A stretch of DNA of 64,000 nucleotides from an uncultured Pelagibacteraceae bacterium (GTDB lineage Bacteria; Pseudomonadota; Alphaproteobacteria; Pelagibacterales; Pelagibacteraceae), in assembly GCA_902523495.1 (NCBI GenBank), contig CABYZU010000001.1, positions 61,101 to 125,100 of the forward strand, read 5' to 3'. Below, one piece after another: positions 57,117-64,000 of the stretch. The notes below the pieces were generated by a model. It was not told where the DNA came from. It made no database searches and worked only from the letters and a program-made list of their open reading frames with translations. Position 1 is the first letter of the stretch. Each line of letters opens with the position of its first letter. Made by a program: the position numbers and the translations under genes.

Positions 57117-57827
57117 ATGAATTCAATTGAAAAGGCAAGATCCTCTAGTATATGGATCTTTATAGTTCCGTTTGTTGCGGTAAATGCTTGTTTGATACTA
57201 GTTACACAATTCCATGGAGTCTTCGAGAGCGAAGCTGACAGATTATATAACACTATCCCTTATATTGATGGTGGTGCATCTATAAGTAGAACAGCTAGGC
57301 CCTATCCATCTTGGTTAATTTTTAAACCTGCAATGTTTTTAACATCTTATTTGCTAATCAGATATTGGTTGTTTAATAAAGATATAATCAAATTTTTTTC
57401 TAATAACCATAAAAATTTAAAAAAAATAGTTTTTTTCGGTGTAGCGTCAGCTATAGCACTTACAATTCATTCAATTTTTTTAGGAATTAAATTTGATAAC
57501 GACGTATATAAACTTTTTAGAAGAGTAATAATGTTATCATTTATAGTTTTTGAAATAGTTGCACAAGCTTATTTAGTTGCAACTTTTTTTTCCTTTAAAG
57601 AAAAATTGAATGAATACATAAATCCATTATTTCTTAATCTTAAGATTATTTTAGTATCATTATTAATTTTAGTAGCAATTATAAGTATTCCGATCATTAG
57701 TCTGCCAGGAGATGATTTTTTTGGAATAAACTTAAAATATTTAAAACACGCCTTAGAATGGGATTATTTTCTCGGTGTAATTACTTTTTATTTATTAACA
57801 TTTTTTATGTGGAAGAAACCAAATTAA
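57117..57827 (+). CDS. Six-helix membrane protein, unknown (FRAG1/DRAM/Sfk1-like layout)
   Basis: 236 residues with about six transmembrane helices. The first periplasmic loop contains [21 protein letters not shown], and the last segment is [19 protein letters not shown]. This arrangement (helix, loop with PxIS/D-G, five further helices) recalls the FRAG1/DRAM/Sfk1 family, but the likeness is inferred by eye and not firm. It starts 6 bases after the basic mini-protein, so they form an operon. It converges with mnmA (4-base overlap). Confidence 0.55.
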   Translation: MNSIEKARSSSIWIFIVPFVAVNACLILVTQFHGVFESEADRLYNTIPYIDGGASISRTARPYPSWLIFKPAMFLTSYLLIRYWLFNKDIIKFFSNNHKNLKKIVFFGVASAIALTIHSIFLGIKFDNDVYKLFRRVIMLSFIVFEIVAQAYLVATFFSFKEKLNEYINPLFLNLKIILVSLLILVAIISIPIISLPGDDFFGINLKYLKHALEWDYFLGVITFYLLTFFMWKKPN

Positions 57828-58942
57828 TTTCTTATCCAACCACCACCTAATACTTTAAACCCGTATCTATCTTTGTTGTAAAAAACACACGCTTGTCCTG
57901 GAGAAATTCCATTTTCAAATTCATCTAAATTAACTAATGCAGTTTTATTTGGTTTTAAATTTACTTTCCCTTTTAGAAGTTTTCCTGTTGATCTTACCTT
58001 TACAAATACACTATTTTGAAACTCTTCTTTATCAGCAAGTAAATTCAATTCATTGAGATTTACATCTTTTTTTCCAAGTTTATCTCTTGAGCCAACAATT
58101 ATTTCATTTTTTTCTGAATTAATTTTTATCACATATAATGCAGTTTTATCAGAAACTTTAATCCCCTTTCTTTGTCCTATAGTAAAATTAATTATACCGT
58201 CGTGAACACCAATGACATTTCCGTCTAAATCTTTTATATTTCCTTTCCTAAAAGAGCCTGGTCTAAATTTTTGAATTACAGAAGCATAATCACCATTCGG
58301 CACAAAACAAATGTCTTGGCTATCAGGTTTGTCAGCAACATTTAAGTTAAGCTTTTTTGCAATTAATCTTGTTTCGTCTTTAAACATACCACCTAAAGGA
58401 AATCTAAGATAATTTAATTGTTCCCTTGATGTATTAAATAAAAAATAACTTTGATCTCTATTTTCATCAATAGCTCGATACATTTCTGTCTGATTATTTT
58501 TTGTTATACTTTTCACATAATGTCCCGTAATCAAAGCATCAGCTTTTAAATCTTTTGAAACTTCAAATAAGTCTTTAAATTTGACTGTTTGATTGCACTG
58601 AACACAAGGAATTGGTGTCTCACCTTTTAGATAACTATCAATAAAATTATCAATTACACCTTGTTTAAATTTATCTTGATAGTAGAGAATCTTGTGTTCA
58701 ATATCTAATTTTTGAGCTACTCTTTTGGCGTCCATAATATCCTGACCAGAACAACATTGTTTTGAAGCAGCAACCTCTTTACCGTCATTATAAAGTTTTA
58801 AAGTAATTCCAATAACTTTATAACCCTCTTTTCTCATTATTCCTGCAACAGTAGATGAGTCCACCCCACCAGACATAGCAACAACAACTGTTGTTTCAGA
58901 AGGTTTTTTATTTAACCCAATAGAATTTAAATTATTACTCAT
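57824..58942 (-). CDS. mnmA: tRNA 2-thiouridine(34) synthase MnmA
   Basis: 372 residues. The PP-loop ATP motif SGGVDSS is residues 24-30. Catalytic cysteines are C113 (in IPCVQCN) and C212 (DSQDICFV), which relay persulfide sulfur to U34 of tRNA Lys, Glu and Gln. The alphaproteobacterial N-terminal variant [17 protein letters not shown] is present. The length is normal. Confidence 0.96.
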   Translation of the reverse strand: MSNNLNSIGLNKKPSETTVVVAMSGGVDSSTVAGIMRKEGYKVIGITLKLYNDGKEVAASKQCCSGQDIMDAKRVAQKLDIEHKILYYQDKFKQGVIDNFIDSYLKGETPIPCVQCNQTVKFKDLFEVSKDLKADALITGHYVKSITKNNQTEMYRAIDENRDQSYFLFNTSREQLNYLRFPLGGMFKDETRLIAKKLNLNVADKPDSQDICFVPNGDYASVIQKFRPGSFRKGNIKDLDGNVIGVHDGIINFTIGQRKGIKVSDKTALYVIKINSEKNEIIVGSRDKLGKKDVNLNELNLLADKEEFQNSVFVKVRSTGKLLKGKVNLKPNKTALVNLDEFENGISPGQACVFYNKDRYGFKVLGGGWIRN

Positions 58943-58983
58943 TTAATGGTATTTATACTTATTTCTAATATAAGTTAAATTAA

Positions 58984-59166
58984 ATGATTTTTGATTTTGA
59001 ACCAGGTGACAAAGTTTTCAATCCAGCGCAAAAAGATTGGGGAATAGGACAGGTACAATCAATAATTAAAGGTAAAGTTACAGTGAACTTTCAGAATGCT
59101 GGAAAAAAAGTAATTAATGCACAAAATATCGAGTTAAAAAAAATAGATGAAGCAAAATCATATTAA
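58984..59166 (+). CDS. DUF3553 family small protein
   Basis: 60 residues. FEPGDKVFNPAQKDWGIGQVQSI followed by VTVNFQNAGKKVI is a small SH3/KOW-like beta fold seen in DUF3553 proteins and at the end of some UvrD-like and CarD-type proteins. No catalytic residue is apparent; a nucleic-acid or protein docking role is likely. It overlaps cysQ by 20 bases. Confidence 0.8.
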   Translation: MIFDFEPGDKVFNPAQKDWGIGQVQSIIKGKVTVNFQNAGKKVINAQNIELKKIDEAKSY

Positions 59167-59920
59167 AGAAATAGTTGAAAATTTAATTAAAACGTTTTTA
59201 GATGCGGGAACAATTTCATTAACACTCAGAAAACAGGGTCTCTCCAAGGAAATAAAATCAGATAATACTCCAGTTAGTAATGGAGACTTAGAGGTAAATA
59301 AAATTTTAACAAGAAAAATATTGGAGCTCACACCAAATATCCCAATAGTTTCTGAGGAGTCGTCAGAAAATAAGTCACAAGATAATCTCAAAAATTTTTG
59401 GTTAATTGACCCAATTGATGGAACTTTTGATTATATAAATGATCTTAATGAATTTACAATAAACGCAGGATTGATAATTGACAGAAAACCTGTTGCTGGA
59501 TTGATTTGTGCTCCAGCAAAAAACAGAATGTTTTATTCTTACGGAGAAAATTTATCATTCGAATTAATTGATGGAAAATCGATTAAATTAAATCAATCTA
59601 AATATTTTGATAAAAACGAAATTAAATTTGTATCTTATTCAAATAAAACTAAACCTGAAATTGATGCTATCTATAAGAAACTAAATGTGAAGAGACACGT
59701 AAGGATGAAAAGCTCTTTAAAGTTTTGTGTTATTGCAACTGGGGAGTTTGATGGTTATGTTGCTGAACCTAGAGCATCAGAATGGGATATAGCAGCAGGT
59801 CACGCAATTTTAAAGCATTCTGGAGGAAGTGTAACTGATTTTGATGGAAACGAAATTTTATATGGAAAAAAAGATTTCAAAAACTCAAGTTTAATTTTAA
59901 AAAGTAGAAATTTTAAATAA
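59147..59920 (+). CDS. cysQ: 3'(2'),5'-bisphosphate nucleotidase (CysQ-like, inositol monophosphatase fold)
   Basis: 257 residues. Metal-binding motifs are E70-E71 (IVSEESSE), D88-P-I-D91-G-T (LIDPIDGTFDY) and WDIAAGHAIL near residue 208. The NTPVSNGDLEVNKIL opening and LTPNIPIVSEE are characteristic of CysQ rather than of true inositol phosphatases. CysQ removes 3'-phosphoadenosine 5'-phosphate, a by-product of sulfate assimilation. It lies in the DUF3553-cysQ-47-residue run. Confidence 0.85.
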   Translation: MKQNHIKEIVENLIKTFLDAGTISLTLRKQGLSKEIKSDNTPVSNGDLEVNKILTRKILELTPNIPIVSEESSENKSQDNLKNFWLIDPIDGTFDYINDLNEFTINAGLIIDRKPVAGLICAPAKNRMFYSYGENLSFELIDGKSIKLNQSKYFDKNEIKFVSYSNKTKPEIDAIYKKLNVKRHVRMKSSLKFCVIATGEFDGYVAEPRASEWDIAAGHAILKHSGGSVTDFDGNEILYGKKDFKNSSLILKSRNFK

Positions 59921-60063
59921 TGGACGATCAATTAAGAGTCATTCTAATTATTATAGTTTCTGTTTCAATTTTTGGTTTATTAGTTTTTGTTTTTGTAAAA
60001 AATTATATTAAAAATAAGATAGAACACTTACTAGATGAAAAGAAAAAAAAAAAATTAAAGTAA
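59920..60063 (+). CDS. Small single-span membrane protein (47 residues), unknown
   Basis: The ATG overlaps the cysQ stop by one base (TAATG) and the TAA is at 60061-60063, overlapping the convergent recX stop. One hydrophobic helix (about 6-26) is followed by a highly basic tail ending KKKKKLK. The tight overlap with cysQ argues for translation. Family not recognised. Confidence 0.5.
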   Translation: MDDQLRVILIIIVSVSIFGLLVFVFVKNYIKNKIEHLLDEKKKKKLK

Positions 60064-60618
60064 TTTAATTATTCTAAGATAATCATCCTTTTCAATTTCC
60101 ATCACCTTTTTTGAAGTTTCAAAATCGAATCCGTTTCTCGCTAGTAGAGATATATCTTTTTTATAAAATAATGACCTGTTATCCTCTACTCTTGCGGGGC
60201 CAATTCTTTTCTTTTTGCATATTTTAATTGCTGAATAAAAGTCTTGGTCCGAATTTTTATCCTGAATTTTTTCTACGGTTTCTTTTATAAATTGATTATT
60301 GATTCCTTTCCCTAATAAATAATTTCTAATTTTATTGATTGAATTACCTCTTTGAATCATACTCTTTGCTTTGCTATCAGAATAAAACTGATCATTTATA
60401 AATTTATTTTTTTCTAAGTCTGAAAGAACAATATCAATTAAATTATTAACATCCTGTTTTTTCACATTCGGAACAGAAGTTTTTAAGTATTTTTTTAGTA
60501 AATAAGTTTTAAGTTGTTGCTTAGAAGGTGCATATTTTTCTACATAAGCATAGGCAAAATTTCTCATCTCTTCTACCGTCACTTTAAGCGTTTTTTTTCT
60601 ATTTCTTATAGGAATCAT
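60055..60618 (-). CDS. recX: RecX family regulatory protein
   Basis: 187 residues. Repeated three-helix units with the RecX pattern: NFAYAYVEKYAPSKQQLKTYLLKK, then FINDQFYSDSKAKSMIQRGNSINKIRNYLLGKGI and a third SLLARNGFDFETSKKVM. RecX inhibits RecA filaments. recA is not in the window. The N-terminal ~15 residues are basic. Confidence 0.8.
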   Translation of the reverse strand: MIPIRNRKKTLKVTVEEMRNFAYAYVEKYAPSKQQLKTYLLKKYLKTSVPNVKKQDVNNLIDIVLSDLEKNKFINDQFYSDSKAKSMIQRGNSINKIRNYLLGKGINNQFIKETVEKIQDKNSDQDFYSAIKICKKKRIGPARVEDNRSLFYKKDISLLARNGFDFETSKKVMEIEKDDYLRIIKLL

Positions 60619-60646
60619 AGTCAGATTTAATATAATATATTTTAAA

Positions 60647-61120
60647 ATGATCGAACAAATTTATAGTTATTTCACAATAGAAATGCTCTATTATTGGGTG
60701 AATACTGGTGTTCTGCCTTTTTGGTTAATCTTAATTTTTTTTCCCAGATCTCACATTTCTAGATATTTTGTGACTTCTATATTTCCATTTTTCCTTCTTA
60801 GTGGTGCGTATGTATTCATGCTTTATAAATCTTATCTAAATTCTTTTGATTATTTTGGTAACTTTAACCTTTATGTAGGTATTAGTGACCTTTCAGAATT
60901 ATTTTCCAATAAAAGTTTTTTAATGATGTTTTGGATACATTTTATTTCCATCAATCTATTTGCAGGTGGATGGATAGTAAAAGATTCTCAAAAATTTTTG
61001 ATTAATAAATTTTTATTATTTATACCTCTCTTGATTACTTACCTAATTGGGCCTTTGGGTTTATTTATTTATTGGTTAATAAGAATTTTCTATGCCAAAA
61101 ACATAAGTTTATATGACTAA
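60647..61120 (+). CDS. ABA4-like (DUF4281) membrane protein
   Basis: 157 residues with four transmembrane helices. The C-terminal pattern WIHFISINLFAGGWIVKDSQ followed by LLITYLIGPLGLFIYWLIR matches the DUF4281/ABA4 family, named for a plant protein needed for neoxanthin synthesis. Bacterial members have no assigned role; SAR11 makes retinal for proteorhodopsin from carotenoids, which is a possible but unproven link. It overlaps the next gene by 8 bases. Confidence 0.7.
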   Translation: MIEQIYSYFTIEMLYYWVNTGVLPFWLILIFFPRSHISRYFVTSIFPFFLLSGAYVFMLYKSYLNSFDYFGNFNLYVGISDLSELFSNKSFLMMFWIHFISINLFAGGWIVKDSQKFLINKFLLFIPLLITYLIGPLGLFIYWLIRIFYAKNISLYD

Positions 61121-61691
61121 AAAAATAGACTTTTATTTCGATTTTATAAGTCCTTATTCGTATTTGGCTCATAAAATAATTGTTGATTTGAATATTAGAG
61201 AAAAATTTAGGTATAAAGCAATCCTTCTTGGTGGATTACACAATTTAGGTGGCATTACAGCACCTGCTTTTAATGAGAGAAAAATGAAAAATATGAAAAA
61301 TGATTGTAAATTAATTGCAAAAAAAAATAAAATTAATTTTATTTGGAACGATAAATTCCCAATTAATTCATTATATCTTATGAGGGGATATCTTCTAATA
61401 GATAATGAAAAAAAAGATAAATTTTTTGATATTTGTTTTGATGCTTATTGGAAAAATAATGAAGATATTTCAAAAGAAGAAAATATTAAAAAAATTTTAC
61501 TAGAGTGTGATATAAAACTTGATGATTTTGAAATAGGTATAAAAGATCAAAAAATTAAAGATAAACTTAAAAATTTAACAAATCTAGCTTTTCAAAATGA
61601 TATATTCGGTGCGCCAACTTTTGTGGTAAATAATAAATTATTTTGGGGACAAGATAGGCTTGAATATGCTTTAGATGAGTTGAATAATTAA
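61113..61691 (+). CDS. 2-hydroxychromene-2-carboxylate isomerase-like (DsbA/GST-kappa family)
   Basis: 192 residues, thioredoxin-fold protein. FYFDFISPYSYLAHK at the N-terminus and the C-terminal FGAPTFVVNNKLFWGQDRLEYAL match the HCCA isomerase/kappa-class group. The Ser in place of the thioredoxin Cys binds glutathione in this family. True substrate unlikely to be naphthalene-derived in a SAR11-like cell, so the call is to family. Confidence 0.85.
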   Translation: MTKKIDFYFDFISPYSYLAHKIIVDLNIREKFRYKAILLGGLHNLGGITAPAFNERKMKNMKNDCKLIAKKNKINFIWNDKFPINSLYLMRGYLLIDNEKKDKFFDICFDAYWKNNEDISKEENIKKILLECDIKLDDFEIGIKDQKIKDKLKNLTNLAFQNDIFGAPTFVVNNKLFWGQDRLEYALDELNN

Positions 61692-62071
61692 GTAATTTTG
61701 AATTTACTTTGCTTTAATGATCCAAAACCTCCCTCAACGTGAGATACATTTTCAAATCCCATATCTTCTAAAGTTTTTGCTGCTAATGCTGATCTTAAAC
61801 CTCCAGCACAAAATAACACCATCTCTTTATTTAAATCAAGTTTTCCATCTTTAAAATATGCACTCTCTGGATCTAACCAAAATTCAAGCATACCCCTGGG
61901 TATATGATTTGCTCCTTCAACTCTTCCTTGTTTTTCTAGCTCTCTAATGTCTCTTATGTCTATTAAATTACATTTTTTTTCATTAAATTTTTTGTGCGCT
62001 TCATCAGGTGATATCGTTTTTATTTTTTCTAAAGCTTCAGCTACTAGAGTTTGAGATGATTTAATAGTCAT
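61688..62071 (-). CDS. Rhodanese-like domain protein
   Basis: 127 residues from the ATG at 62071 (an in-frame ATG at 62083 adds four). Single rhodanese domain with the active-site loop VLFCAGGLRSALAA, catalytic Cys included, and NLIDIRDIRELEKQGRVEGANHIPRG. It probably transfers sulfane sulfur in the cytoplasm. It converges with the isomerase gene (4-base overlap). Confidence 0.87.
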   Translation of the reverse strand: MTIKSSQTLVAEALEKIKTISPDEAHKKFNEKKCNLIDIRDIRELEKQGRVEGANHIPRGMLEFWLDPESAYFKDGKLDLNKEMVLFCAGGLRSALAAKTLEDMGFENVSHVEGGFGSLKQSKFKIT

Positions 62072-62109
62072 AATATTGTACACATTTATATCATAAATTT
62101 ATAAAACAT

Positions 62110-63087
62110 ATGAAAAAAATTTTTATCAAATTAGCTAAATTACTTGGCTTTGAAATAATTGATCAAAACAGATTTTTCTCTCCGACTTTAGATAAAGAAT
62201 TGAATGATAATCTCTCAAAATTTAACGAAAAATCAGTAATTTTACCATTAGGTAAAGTGGAGATAACAAGAAAAGTTAAATCAATACTGATTGTTGTAAG
62301 GATGAATACAGATGTTGAGATTTGGGATCAAAATAAAAAAAGATTGTTTGAAGAACCAAAAATAGAATATTCAATAAGATCGATCAATTCTTTGATAAAA
62401 TCGATTAATCATTGTCAAAATGAATTATCAAAACTTAATATTAATACAGTTATTATCGATGACAACTCTAAAATAGAAAACTTAAATAAAATAAAAAATC
62501 TTATTAAAAATGAAAAAATAAAAATAGTTTCATTAAATCATACTAAATATGAGTCTATTATTAAAAAACAAAAATCTAATCAAACTTTTTCAAATTTAGC
62601 CAGTCTCCTTCAAAGTTTTGAGTATGGCAAGGATAACGGGGATGACTTAATTTTTTTTGCAGAAGATGATTATATCCACAGTGAAACCATGCTTAAAGAA
62701 GTGATACTTACGTTTGAGCGGATTTCATCTCAACTTAATCATGATATATTTATGTGTCCTTCTGATTATCCATATAATTATATGAGTCATAAAAATACAA
62801 ATATTTTTATTGGTAGTCATAGACATTGGAGAACAATAGATAAAACTCTATGTACTTTTCTAACTACAAAAAAATTAATTGATAAATATTGGGAAAATTT
62901 TAATCAAAATTGTATTGATAGACATGATCCGTTTGAAAAGTATTTAAATAAAATTTATCAGATAGAAACTTGTATATCTCCTTTAAAAAGCTTGTCTTTG
63001 CATTTGACAAATATCAATTCTAGTTATGGTTTATCTCCTTTTGTTGATTATAAAAAATTATGGGACGACAACAAATTAAATGCTTAG
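62110..63087 (+). CDS. Glycosyltransferase-like protein (GT-A type)
   Basis: 325 residues. After an amphipathic N-terminal segment (MKKIFIKLAKLLGFEII), a nucleotide-binding Rossmann-like region SILIVVRMNTD leads to FAEDDYIHSETMLKEVI near residue 180, where EDDY is a likely metal/sugar-nucleotide motif. The C-terminal part (YNYMSHKNTNIFIGSHRHWRTIDKTLCTFL) looks like an acceptor domain. Very low GC, typical of surface-polysaccharide genes. The exact family is uncertain. It overlaps the peroxiredoxin gene by 8 bases. Confidence 0.6.
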   Translation: MKKIFIKLAKLLGFEIIDQNRFFSPTLDKELNDNLSKFNEKSVILPLGKVEITRKVKSILIVVRMNTDVEIWDQNKKRLFEEPKIEYSIRSINSLIKSINHCQNELSKLNINTVIIDDNSKIENLNKIKNLIKNEKIKIVSLNHTKYESIIKKQKSNQTFSNLASLLQSFEYGKDNGDDLIFFAEDDYIHSETMLKEVILTFERISSQLNHDIFMCPSDYPYNYMSHKNTNIFIGSHRHWRTIDKTLCTFLTTKKLIDKYWENFNQNCIDRHDPFEKYLNKIYQIETCISPLKSLSLHLTNINSSYGLSPFVDYKKLWDDNKLNA

Positions 63088-63550
63088 AGAAAATATTAAA
63101 GCTCCAGCTATAAAGTTACCCTCAACAAATAATAAAGAGTATTCACTAAAAAATTCTATTGGAAATTTTATTATAATATATTTTTATCCGAAAAATGATA
63201 CACCTGGCTGTACACTCGAAACAAATGATTTTAATAAATTGCTTCCTCAATTTAGGAAGCTAAACTGCGAAGTTTATGGTATTTCAAAAGATAGTATCGA
63301 AAGCCATAATAAATTCAAAAAAAAATATAAAATAAAAATTAATCTTTTGTCTGATTTAGACAAAAAAGTTTTAAAAAAATATAAAGTGTGGGGTAAAAAA
63401 AAGTTCATGGGTCGTGAATTTATGGGGATAATCAGATCGACTTTTTTAATTGATAAAAAAGGAAGAATTTTAAAAATGTGGGATAAAGTAAAAGTAAGAG
63501 GCCATGCCAAAGAAGTCTTGAAAACACTTAGATTAGCAGCTAAAAAATAA
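63080..63550 (+). CDS. bcp: Thioredoxin-dependent peroxiredoxin (BCP/PrxQ)
   Basis: 156 residues. The peroxidatic Cys is C44 in PKNDTPGCTLETNDF. The usual nearby resolving Cys (five residues after, in many BCPs) is absent, being replaced by Asp/Asn, and the only other Cys is in KLNCEVYGIS, so it may work in a one-Cys or atypical mode. The IRSTFLIDKKGRILKMWDKVKVRGHAKEVLK end is standard. It removes hydrogen peroxide and alkyl peroxides. Confidence 0.9.
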   Translation: MLRENIKAPAIKLPSTNNKEYSLKNSIGNFIIIYFYPKNDTPGCTLETNDFNKLLPQFRKLNCEVYGISKDSIESHNKFKKKYKIKINLLSDLDKKVLKKYKVWGKKKFMGREFMGIIRSTFLIDKKGRILKMWDKVKVRGHAKEVLKTLRLAAKK

Positions 63551-63576
63551 AAAAGCCCCCCGAAGGGGGGGCTTTT
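63551..63576. terminator. Strong bidirectional intrinsic terminator
   Basis: AAAAGCCCCCC, loop GAAG, GGGGGGCTTTT directly after the peroxiredoxin stop. The 7-bp GC stem plus A/T flanks give a terminator on both strands: T-rich after the stem for bcp and for the convergent amt gene. It is the most GC-rich element in the window. Confidence 0.9.
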
Positions 63577-63600
63577 ATTTAACTAACTAAGAGAGAATTG

Positions 63601-63647
63601 AAAGGATCCTTCGTTTAAAATATACAGGGAATTACAAAGGATCCCTT
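63601..63647. repeat. Two near-identical AAAGGATCC elements between bcp and amt
   Basis: AAAGGATCCTT at 63601-63611 and AAAGGATCCCTT at 63636-63647, 24 bases apart. GGATCC is self-complementary, so the copies can pair with each other. The second also forms AAAGG-ATC-CCTTT followed by a T-run, a minor hairpin. It lies just 3' of the amt stop codon, so it may be part of the transcript's 3' end. Confidence 0.4.
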
Positions 63648-63660
63648 TTTTTATTAACAA

Positions 63661-64000
63661 CTAGTCGCGAATTGCGTATGCAATCACTCCTGTTTCAGTA
63701 ACGTCAGTACCTTTAGTTTCAGCTTCTTTACTTAATCTGATACCAATAGTTGCTTTCATAATGCTCCAAACAATCATAGCTACAACAAAAACAAAAACGT
63801 TAATTGAAATCACGCCTAATAATTGAGTTCCAAATGAAGTATCTGGATTTGTAATCGGCACAGCTAAAGTACCCCAAATACCTGCAAATAAGTGAGCCGG
63901 TATTGCTCCTACAACATCATCAATTTTTAATGAGAATAAAAGTTTAGTACCATAAACAACGATTACACCTCCAACTGCACCAATTAATATAGCTGCTAAT
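63661..64000 (-). CDS. amt: Ammonium transporter (3' part, cut by window edge)
   Basis: The frame is open from the right edge to a TAG at 63661-63663, about 112 codons. The visible stretch GAVGGVIVVYGTKLLFSLKIDDVVGAIPAHLFAGIWGTLAV is the conserved Amt/MEP helix region with its pore His (AHLFAG) and the C-terminal cytoplasmic tail (SIMKATIGIRLSKEAETKGTDVTETGV). Amt imports ammonium, the main nitrogen source of such oligotrophs. The upstream part and start lie beyond the window. Confidence 0.93.
   Translation of the reverse strand, partial: LAAILIGAVGGVIVVYGTKLLFSLKIDDVVGAIPAHLFAGIWGTLAVPITNPDTSFGTQLLGVISINVFVFVVAMIVWSIMKATIGIRLSKEAETKGTDVTETGVIAYAIRD

Noticed and set aside
1..64000. CRISPR arrays, insertion sequences or phage genes
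   Set aside because: No regularly spaced repeats, transposase, integrase or capsid-like proteins were found; the genes are housekeeping, transport and catabolism.

Overview
The window is an AT-rich (roughly 70% A+T by eye), very densely coded stretch of a bacterial chromosome. Several things point to a SAR11 alphaproteobacterium (Pelagibacterales, Candidatus Pelagibacter type). Intergenic gaps are tiny (the longest is about 205 bp) and many stop and start codons overlap. Proteins are lysine/asparagine/isoleucine-rich. Two tripartite (TRAP) uptake systems are present. The aprM-aprB-aprA set lies next to sulfonate-degrading genes. This assignment rests on gene content and style, not on a database search. 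No phage, insertion sequence, rRNA or CRISPR was seen, and no gene-free stretch exceeds 300 bases.

Layout. 1-10244 (minus): a complete nuoA-to-nuoK run plus the first two thirds of nuoL, encoding respiratory complex I. 10451-10618: tRNA-Asp and tRNA-Val. 10723-20816: a catabolic block. A serine-glyoxylate-type aminotransferase is divergent from an enolase-superfamily dehydratase/racemase followed by a YdiJ-like FAD/Fe-S 2-hydroxyacid dehydrogenase. These converge on a TRAP operon (dctP-dctQ-dctM) that continues into an enoyl-CoA hydratase-family protein and a CoA-transferase. 20938-26803: the protein quality-control set tig-clpP-clpX-lon, with tRNA-Leu upstream. 26987-30662: small and housekeeping genes (DUF1289, family 5 uracil-DNA glycosylase, YbgC thioesterase, DUF3047) mixed with several proteins under 60 residues.

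30659-41387: a second TRAP operon that also carries an NCS1 permease and an SDR dehydrogenase. It is divergent from a GMC oxidoreductase that starts a tightly packed plus-strand run (TerC-like, SDR, M23 peptidase, membrane protein, MhpD-like hydratase). 41533-42259: an FkbM methyltransferase gene that appears frameshifted in an A-tract. 42346-51602: a sulfonate and sulfite block, with Xsc (sulfoacetaldehyde), SuyAB (sulfolactate), two candidate sulfite/sulfate exporters and the APS reductase AprBA with its membrane anchor AprM. Both desulfonating enzymes release sulfite; the exporters and AprBAM are plausible outlets for it. 51701-63550: HIT protein, pabB-pabA-pabC (p-aminobenzoate for folate), an MFS carrier, a cystathionine-lyase-type enzyme, mnmA, cysQ, recX, rhodanese, a glycosyltransferase and a peroxiredoxin. 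This ends at a strong bidirectional terminator, after which the 3' part of an ammonium transporter enters from the right edge.

Points that stand out: (i) stem-loops between dctP and dctQ in both TRAP operons; (ii) the sulfonate-to-sulfite block with two uncharacterised small proteins inside it; (iii) a set of 27- to 57-residue proteins, several overlapping neighbouring stop codons; (iv) the homopolymer frameshift in the FkbM gene, whose rebuilt N-terminus resembles that of the distant glycosyltransferase.
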